Positions 58,707-64,000 of a DNA stretch of 64,000 nt are shown one piece after another. Source of the stretch: Phalacrocorax aristotelis (lineage: Eukaryota > Chordata > Aves > Suliformes > Phalacrocoracidae). Location of the stretch: positions 22,017,501 to 22,081,500 of the forward strand of contig NC_134287.1 in the NCBI RefSeq assembly GCF_949628215.1. Direction: 5' to 3'. The first letter of the stretch is position 1, and each line of letters begins with the position of its first letter. The translations under genes and the position numbers were made by a program. The notes below the pieces were generated by a model, which did no database searches, was not told where the DNA came from, and saw only the letters and a list, made by a program, of their open reading frames with translations.

Positions 58707-60572
58707 ATGTTGTCCTTTTTGCAGTTGGTGTTAAAAATCGGTGTTGGTTGTTTGAGTCTGCTGTGTTCTGCTGTGATTAGTAATGTTTTGCCTACAAGAT
58801 TTGTTATACAAACACTCGTTTTCAGCTTTATCTGGTATTTGGGGTTTTTGCTGAAACCGTTACTGTACTTCGGATACCACCTTGTTGAGGCAATTAGCAA
58901 TTATACCTCCTCCTCTGAGAGATTTTATATGGAGGAAATACAGAATAGTACCTTTGCAACTTTGTTCTATGATGTCTGTGCCTTTGTTACAACAGCATTT
59001 TTGTATCTTGAACATCCTTGGGTGGTTAAGGTGCACTTATTGTTAGTTTTTGGGCATGTTGTTTTGGTTTTGACTAAGCAACTTAAGAATATCACCCAGA
59101 AATCTGCCCCGAGGCTTGATAGTTACGAGTGGCAGGGCATGTGGGATAGCATGGGCAAATCCCTAGGGCAGTGGGCACCCCCAGTGTTTTGGAGTTTCAC
59201 CCCCGAACAAGTGCAGAATCCTAAAAAACTAGTAGAATATTTGGAGAAAGTATGTTGTTACGCTGGGAACTCCAGAGAGACACAGATAACTGCAACATGC
59301 TGGGGTCTGGCCCATGCATACCGAGCCCTGCTCAACAGTATTCAGTGCCCCCAGGGGGAAGAGAAGGTCTCTGGACTGAAATGCAAAGTGACTGGCACTG
59401 TAGGCAATCCAGCCCTGACAACAGGCACTGCAGCCACTCAAACCCCCACAACAAGTACCGGAGCTAGCTCAGAAAATAAACCCGTACCAGTATCAGTTGC
59501 CCCCATACACAAGACGAAATATTGGAAGCGGACATCAACTCGTTTAGAACGGGATGATGAAGAACCAGGGCCATCGCGGGGAGAGGAGGGAGAAGTAATA
59601 AATGAAATAGAGACCACCCGATCCCTGTCCTTAAGCGAGTTGCGAGATATGCGAAAAGATTATAGCCGTCGTTCAGGTGAGCACATTGTCACCCGGCTGC
59701 TCCGATGCTGGGATAATGGGGCCAGTAGCCTGGAACTAGAGGGAAAAGAAGCCAAACAATTGGGATCCCTTTCTGGGGAAGGGGGCGTTGACAAAGCAAT
59801 TGGAAAAAAACCACAAGCCCTCAGCCTCTGGAGGCGACTCCTGTCTGGAGTGAAGGAAAGGTATCCCTTTAAAGAAGATGTTACATATCGTCCAGGAAAA
59901 TGGACAACTATGGAGAAAGGCATCCAGTATCTCAGGGAATTAGCTGTGTTTGAGGTGATTTATGGTGACCTGGACAATCAACGGTCATCCAAAGATCCAG
60001 ATGAAGCCGAGTGCACACGACCCATGTGGCGGAAGTTTGTACGGAGCGCACCATCTTCGCATGCAAACTCATTGGCAGTGATGTCCTGGAAAGATGACGA
60101 GACACCAACGGTGGCAGAGGTGATAGATAGACTCCGGGATTACGACACAAATATCTCTTCCTCGCTTGTCTCTGCTGTGGAGAAACTATCCCAAGAGGTC
60201 CAGCAACTCAAAGATCTGTCCTACTCCCCACCTCGACAGAGCAGTGTCTCAGCTGTTAGGAATAAGCGTCCTTTGGCTCAAAGAAGGGGATACACACCAC
60301 GGGCCACCCTATGGTTCTACCTGCGTGACCACGGAGAGGACATGATGAGGTGGGATGGCAAGCCTACTTCGACCCTACAGGCACGAGTACATGAACTGCA
60401 AGGAAGAACAGGCACTCAGGGAGGCTCTTCCAGGAAAGCTGCTGCTCCAGTTTCCAGCGAGCAAGTCCCCAGACAGAGGAGTAGAAGCGCAGATTTTATT
60501 TCTAAGTGTAATAGAGGGACTCCTGATTCACATTTACAGGAAGTGAGTTGTGACTGCCATGATCAGGACTAG
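58707..60572 (+). CDS. gag: ERV Gag-type polyprotein, ends at UAG
   Basis: 621 codons from an ATG in good context (CAGCACCATG) only 41 bp after the primer binding site; the open frame upstream of this ATG is LTR/leader. The N-terminal 130 residues contain three long hydrophobic, membrane-like segments (starting LQLVLKIGVGCLSLLCS, FVIQTLVFSFIWYLGFLL and KVHLLLVFGHVVLVL) and two N-glycosylation sequons (NYTS, NSTF), which is odd for a Gag. The middle is charged and Ser/Thr-rich. A capsid-like domain lies roughly at residues 385-520 (with WTTMEKGIQYLRELAVFEV and CTRPMWRKFVRSAPSSHANS). The C-terminus is basic and Ser-rich, with no CCHC zinc knuckle. The ORF has no internal stop or frameshift. Confidence 0.85.
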   Translation: MLSFLQLVLKIGVGCLSLLCSAVISNVLPTRFVIQTLVFSFIWYLGFLLKPLLYFGYHLVEAISNYTSSSERFYMEEIQNSTFATLFYDVCAFVTTAFLYLEHPWVVKVHLLLVFGHVVLVLTKQLKNITQKSAPRLDSYEWQGMWDSMGKSLGQWAPPVFWSFTPEQVQNPKKLVEYLEKVCCYAGNSRETQITATCWGLAHAYRALLNSIQCPQGEEKVSGLKCKVTGTVGNPALTTGTAATQTPTTSTGASSENKPVPVSVAPIHKTKYWKRTSTRLERDDEEPGPSRGEEGEVINEIETTRSLSLSELRDMRKDYSRRSGEHIVTRLLRCWDNGASSLELEGKEAKQLGSLSGEGGVDKAIGKKPQALSLWRRLLSGVKERYPFKEDVTYRPGKWTTMEKGIQYLRELAVFEVIYGDLDNQRSSKDPDEAECTRPMWRKFVRSAPSSHANSLAVMSWKDDETPTVAEVIDRLRDYDTNISSSLVSAVEKLSQEVQQLKDLSYSPPRQSSVSAVRNKRPLAQRRGYTPRATLWFYLRDHGEDMMRWDGKPTSTLQARVHELQGRTGTQGGSSRKAAAPVSSEQVPRQRSRSADFISKCNRGTPDSHLQEVSCDCHDQD

Positions 60573-60600
60573 AGGGGCCCTGCCTCCAGCCGGGTGGAGG
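60570..60600 (+). promoter_or_regulatory. Candidate stop-codon readthrough site (UAG plus stem-loop)
   Basis: The Gag UAG (60,570-60,572) is followed after 10 bases by a perfect 6-bp stem (CCTCCA 60,583-60,588 with TGGAGG 60,595-60,600) around the loop GCCGGG. The loop CCGG could pair with CCGG at 60,611-60,614, giving a small pseudoknot. Gag and Pro-Pol share one reading frame across the UAG. This is the arrangement used by gammaretroviruses for readthrough; its use here is inference. Confidence 0.5.
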
Positions 60601-61031
60601 AAAGGGATAACCGGGCTTACTGGACTGTGTGGATCCGATGGCCTGGCACATCCGACCCACAGGAGTATAAAGCTTTAGTGGACACCGGCGCACAGTGCAC
60701 CTTAATGCCATCAAACTATATAGGGGCAGAACCCATCAGCATTGCTGGAGTGACAGGGGGATCCCAAGAGCTAACTGTATTGGAGGCCGAAGTGAGCCTA
60801 ACCGGCAATGAGTGGCAGAAGCACCCCATTGTGACTGGCCCAGAGGCTCCGTGCATCCTTGGCATAGACTACCTCAGGAGAGGGTATTTCAAGGACCCAA
60901 AAGGTTACAAGTGGGCTTTTGGTGTAGCTGCCTTGGAGACGGAGGAAACTGAACAGCTGTCTACCTTGCCCGGTCTCTCAAAGGACCCTTCTGTGGTGGG
61001 GTTGCTGAAGGTCAAAGAACAACAGGTGTGA
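60573..61031 (+). CDS. pro: ERV protease (start of Pro-Pol), ends at an in-frame stop
   Basis: An aspartic protease in the same frame as Gag. The catalytic LVDTGAQCTLMP is at about 60,675-60,710, a flap-like GVTGGSQ at about 60,748, and the C-terminal conserved ILGIDYL at about 60,855. The frame runs on from the Gag UAG, so it would be made as Gag-Pro-Pol by readthrough rather than from its own start. A TGA at 61,029-61,031 breaks the frame before reverse transcriptase, and the frame reopens at once, so this looks like a point-mutation stop. Confidence 0.85.
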   Translation, partial: RGPASSRVEERDNRAYWTVWIRWPGTSDPQEYKALVDTGAQCTLMPSNYIGAEPISIAGVTGGSQELTVLEAEVSLTGNEWQKHPIVTGPEAPCILGIDYLRRGYFKDPKGYKWAFGVAALETEETEQLSTLPGLSKDPSVVGLLKVKEQQV

Positions 61032-61577
61032 ATCACCACCACAACAGTGCACCAGCGGCAATATCGCACCAACAGAGACTCTCTGATCCCCATCCATAAA
61101 CTCATTCACCAACTGAGGAGCCAAGGAGTCATCAGTAAGACCCACTCACCCTTTAACAGTCCCATATGGCCAGTCCGGAAGTCTAATGGAGAGTGGAGAC
61201 TAACAGTAGACTATCGTGGCCTGAATGAAGTCACTCCACCGTTGAGTGCTGCTGTGCCAGACATGCTAGAACTTCAATACGAACTGGAGTCAAAGGCGGC
61301 CAAGTGGTATGCCACAATTGATATTGCTAATGCATTCTTCTCAATCCCTCTGGCAGCAGAGTGCAGGCCACAGTTTGCTTTCACATGGAGGGGCGTCCAG
61401 TACATCTGGAATCAACTGCCCCAGGGGTGGAAACACAGTCCTACCATTTGCCATGGACTGATTCAGACTGTACTGGAACAGGGAGAAGCTCCAGAACACC
61501 TTCAATACATTGATGACATCATTGTGTGGGGCAACACAGCGGAAGAAGTTTTTGAGAAAGGTGAGAAAATAGTCTAA
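61032..61577 (+). pseudogene. pol: ERV reverse transcriptase, N-terminal part, bounded by nonsense codons
   Basis: Same frame as protease. Recognisable RT palm and finger blocks: SPIWPVRKSNGEWRLTVDYR near 61,165, the first catalytic Asp in ATIDIANAFFSIPL near 61,314, LPQGWKHSP near 61,418, and the catalytic YIDDI at about 61,506-61,520. The catalytic residues are intact. The frame is interrupted by a TGA at 61,029-61,031 before it and a TAA at 61,575-61,577 after it. Confidence 0.85.
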
Positions 61578-61889
61578 ATCCTTCTGAAAGCTGGTTTTGC
61601 CATAAAACAAAGTAAGGTGAAGGGACCTGCACGAGAAATCCAGTTCTTAGGAATCAAATGGCAAGATGGTCGTCGTCAGATTCCAATGGATGTGATCAAC
61701 AAAATAGCAGCCATGTCTCCACCAACTAGCAAAAAGGAAACACAAGCTTTCTTGGGCGTTGTGGGTTTTTGGAGAATGCATATTCCAAATTACAGTCTGA
61801 TCGTGAGCCCTCTCTATCAAGTGACCCGGAAAAAGAATGATTTCAAATGGGGCCCTGAGCAACGACAAGCCTTTGAACAGATTAAATGA
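61578..61889 (+). pseudogene. pol: ERV reverse transcriptase, thumb/connection part, ends at a nonsense codon
   Basis: The frame reopens directly after the TAA with LLKAGFAIKQSKVKGPAREI, QFLGIKW, and FLGVVGFWRMHIPNYSLIVS, the usual RT thumb and linker blocks after YIDDI. It ends at a TGA (61,887-61,889). It follows the same frame as the segments on both sides, so this stop is also a substitution and not a frameshift. Confidence 0.85.
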
Positions 61890-63758
61890 GAAACAGTCCA
61901 TGCAGTAGCTCTTGGGCCAGTCCGGGCAGGACAAGATGTAAAAAATGTGCTCTACACTGCAGCCAGGGAGAATGGCCCTACCTGGAGCCTCTGGCAGAAA
62001 GCACATGGGGAGACCCGAGGTCAACCCCTAGGGTTTTGGAGTCGGGGATACAGAGGGTCTGAAGCCCGCTATACTCCAACTGAAAAAGAGATATTGGCAG
62101 CATATGAAGGGGTTCGAGCTGCTTCAGAAGTGGTTGGTACTGAGGCACAGCTGCTCCTGGCACCCCAACTGCCAGTGCTGGGCTGGATGTTCAGAGGGAA
62201 CCTCCCCTCTACACACCATGCAACTGATGCTACGTGGAGTAAATGGGTTGCACTGATCACCCAGCGGGCTCGAGTAGGAAACCCCAGTCGCCCAGGAATC
62301 TTGGAAGTGATTATGGACTGGCCAGAAGGCAAAGATTTTGGATTATCACCAGAGGAGGAGGTGACACGTGCTGAAGAAGCCCCACTGTATAACAAACTGC
62401 CAGAAGATGAGAAGCAATATGCCCTGTTCACTGATGGGTCCTGTCGCCTTGTGGGAAAGCACCGGAGACGGAAGGCTGCTGTATGGAGTCCTACACGACA
62501 AGTAGCAGAAACTGCTGAAGGAGAAGGTGAATCGAGCCAGTTTGCAGAGGTAAAGGCCATCCACCTAGCCTTAGACATCGCTGAACGGGAAAAGTGGCCA
62601 GTGCTCTATCTCTATACTGACTCCTGGATGGTGGCAAATGCCCTGTGGGGCTGGCTGCAGCAATGGAAGCAAAGCAACTGGCAGCGCAGAGGCAAACCCA
62701 TCTGGGCTGCCACATTGTGGCAAGATATTGCTGCCCGGGTAGAGAACCTGGTTGTAAAGGTACGGCATGTGGATGCTCACATCCCCAAGAGTCGGGCCAC
62801 TGAAGAACATCGAAACAACCAGCAGGTAGATCAGGCTGCCAAGATTGAAGTGGCTGAGGTGGATCTGGACTGGCAGCAAAAGGGTGAACTATTTCTAGCT
62901 CGGTGGGCCCATGACACCTCAGGCCATCAAGGGAGAGATGCAACATACAGGTGGGCTCGTGATCGAGGGGTGGACTTGACCATGGATATTATTGCACAGG
63001 TTATCCACGAATGTGACACGTGCGCTGCAATCAAGCAAGCGAAGCGGGTAAAGCCTCTGTGGTGTGGGGGACGATGGCTGAAATATAAATATGGGGAGGC
63101 CTGGCACATTGACTATATCACACTCCCACAGACCCGCCAAGGCAAGCGCCATGTGCTTACAATGGTAGAAACAATGACTGGCTGGCTGGAAACATCTCCT
63201 GTCCCCCACGCCGCTGCCCGGAACACTATCCTGGGTCTTGAGAAACAAGTCCTGTGGCGACATGGCACCCCAGAGAGAATTGAGTCAGACAACGGGACTC
63301 ATTTCCGAAATAGCCTCATAGACACCTGGGCCAAAGAGCACGGCACTGAGTGGGTGTATCACATCCCCTATCACGCACCAGCCTCTGGGAAAATTGAACG
63401 GTACAATGGACTGTTAAAAACTACACTGAGAGCAATGGGGGGTGGAACATTCAACCACTGGGATACATATTTAGCAAAAGCCACGTGGTTAGTCAACACG
63501 AGGGGATCTGCCAACCGAGCTGGCCCTGCCCAGTCAGAAATCCTACATACTGTGGAAGGGGATAGAGTCCCTGTAGTGCACACAAAAAGTATGCTGGGCA
63601 AAACAGTCTGGGTTCTTCCTGCCTCCGGCAAAGGCAAACCCATTCGTGGGATTGCTTTTGCTCGAGGACCTGGGTGCACTTGGTGGGTGATGCGGGAGGA
63701 TGGAGAAATCCGATGTGTGCCTCAAGGGGATTTGATTTTGGGTGAAAACAGTCAATGA
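61890..63758 (+). CDS. pol: ERV RNase H and integrase (C-terminal Pol), open to its natural stop
   Basis: A long open segment, with 603 codons after the first GTG near 61,947, in the Pro-Pol frame. The RNase H domain has its four acidic residues in place: FTDGS, FAEVKA, YTDSW and QVDQAAK, at about 62,430-62,835. Integrase follows with the zinc-binding H-x4-H (AHDTSGH) and C-x2-C (CDTC) pair at about 62,910-63,025, and the catalytic triad in WHIDYITLP (about 63,110), ESDNGTH (about 63,285) and GKIERYNG (about 63,395); the last two acidic residues are 35 apart, as in D,D(35)E enzymes. The C-terminal part (VWVLPAS...WWVMREDGEIRC) is the usual integrase tail. The stop at 63,756-63,758 is the end of Pol. 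No dUTPase follows. Confidence 0.9.
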   Translation, partial: ETVHAVALGPVRAGQDVKNVLYTAARENGPTWSLWQKAHGETRGQPLGFWSRGYRGSEARYTPTEKEILAAYEGVRAASEVVGTEAQLLLAPQLPVLGWMFRGNLPSTHHATDATWSKWVALITQRARVGNPSRPGILEVIMDWPEGKDFGLSPEEEVTRAEEAPLYNKLPEDEKQYALFTDGSCRLVGKHRRRKAAVWSPTRQVAETAEGEGESSQFAEVKAIHLALDIAEREKWPVLYLYTDSWMVANALWGWLQQWKQSNWQRRGKPIWAATLWQDIAARVENLVVKVRHVDAHIPKSRATEEHRNNQQVDQAAKIEVAEVDLDWQQKGELFLARWAHDTSGHQGRDATYRWARDRGVDLTMDIIAQVIHECDTCAAIKQAKRVKPLWCGGRWLKYKYGEAWHIDYITLPQTRQGKRHVLTMVETMTGWLETSPVPHAAARNTILGLEKQVLWRHGTPERIESDNGTHFRNSLIDTWAKEHGTEWVYHIPYHAPASGKIERYNGLLKTTLRAMGGGTFNHWDTYLAKATWLVNTRGSANRAGPAQSEILHTVEGDRVPVVHTKSMLGKTVWVLPASGKGKPIRGIAFARGPGCTWWVMREDGEIRCVPQGDLILGENSQ

Positions 63759-64000
63759 ACTGAGTGGCACAATGTGAACTGCTATATAATACTGTGTGTC
63801 ACCTCTGTGTTGTATCAATGATATCAGAGTACGAGCCTCCCAACCCATGGAAGATCAACTATGAAACAAGCCGTGCAGCAGTGATGGAACGATGACTGAC
63901 TCGGTATGCAGCAACCCAACGCCACACACCATCTCTCCCACCCAGAAAGACTGATACAACAGATGGAGCCCAGAGTCATGGACTGGGTGAACTCAATGGA
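63759..64000 (+). other. ERV region after Pol, no env ORF seen
   Basis: About 240 bp to the window edge with no long frame and no signal-peptide-like start. No 3' LTR start (TGTGCTGG) is present, so the element continues beyond the window. Confidence 0.6.

Larger units (their letters stand above)
58145..64000 (+). mobile_element. Endogenous retrovirus, ERV-L-like, antisense in C10orf143 intron 1 (3' end beyond window)
   Basis: Order: 5' LTR, primer binding site, Gag-type ORF, UAG, protease, reverse transcriptase, RNase H, integrase, then about 240 bp without a long ORF up to the window edge. The LTR start TGTGCTGGTTTTGGCTG, the lack of a CCHC zinc knuckle in Gag and the absence so far of env fit the avian ERV-L type (class III, distantly related to foamy viruses). 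Three in-frame stops within Pro-Pol mean this copy cannot make a full Pro-Pol. The near-complete ORFs argue for a fairly recent insertion; the 3' LTR would be needed to date it. Mammalian ERV-L elements carry a dUTPase after integrase, but none is seen here. Confidence 0.9.

Noticed and set aside
60355..60546. A second plus-strand frame overlapping the Gag C-terminus
   Set aside because: An alternative-frame shadow with no own features; Gag in the main frame is intact.

Overview
The window reads as bird nuclear DNA. It holds the 5' end of a conserved vertebrate transcription-factor gene in CpG-rich sequence, a CR1 LINE of avian type, and a large endogenous retrovirus (ERV) of the ERV-L type common in birds. 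The coding density is very low: seven short exons of two spliced host genes, both on the minus strand, plus one ERV on the plus strand.

Left end (1-3,900): the first four coding exons of EBF3 (Collier/Olf/EBF family). All splice phases agree and the start codon is at 2620. Exon 5 and the rest of the gene lie left of base 1. The promoter side (3,230-3,860) carries a perfect 20-bp palindrome built from two CRE half sites and, 19 bp away, a perfect CArG box. From about 3.9 to 10.8 kb CpG-island blocks alternate with AT-rich, ATTA-motif-rich blocks, the usual look of a developmental regulator's upstream domain.

Middle (10.8-53.8 kb): a long stretch with no recognisable protein gene. It contains a decayed LINE reverse-transcriptase fragment (29.1-29.3 kb), a CR1 tail (35.2 kb), a 131-bp imperfect palindrome (45.78-45.91 kb), a 5'-truncated CR1 (48.0-48.5 kb) and many AT-rich segments that look like candidate enhancers. 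A weak minus-strand terminal-exon candidate lies at 51.6-51.84 kb, with an AATAAA signal at 48.99 kb.

Right part (53.87-57.94 kb): three minus-strand exons, all phase 0, encode the last 78 residues of a protein I identify as the C10orf143 orthologue, from its conserved Cys-Pro-Arg-Cys block and short tail. Its first exon must lie beyond the window. The gene order EBF3 - C10orf143 is, as I remember it, the order on human 10q26.3 (GLRX3 would be next).

Right end (58.15-64.0 kb): an ERV on the plus strand, inserted antisense in C10orf143 intron 1 about 200 bp from the exon 2 splice acceptor. It has a 497-bp 5' LTR, a tRNA-Lys-like primer binding site, a long Gag-type ORF with unusual N-terminal membrane-like segments, and protease, reverse transcriptase, RNase H and integrase in the same reading frame as Gag. 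Gag and Pro-Pol are separated by a UAG with a stem-loop just downstream, which suggests readthrough. Three further in-frame stops interrupt Pro-Pol. No env is seen before the window ends, and the 3' LTR is outside.
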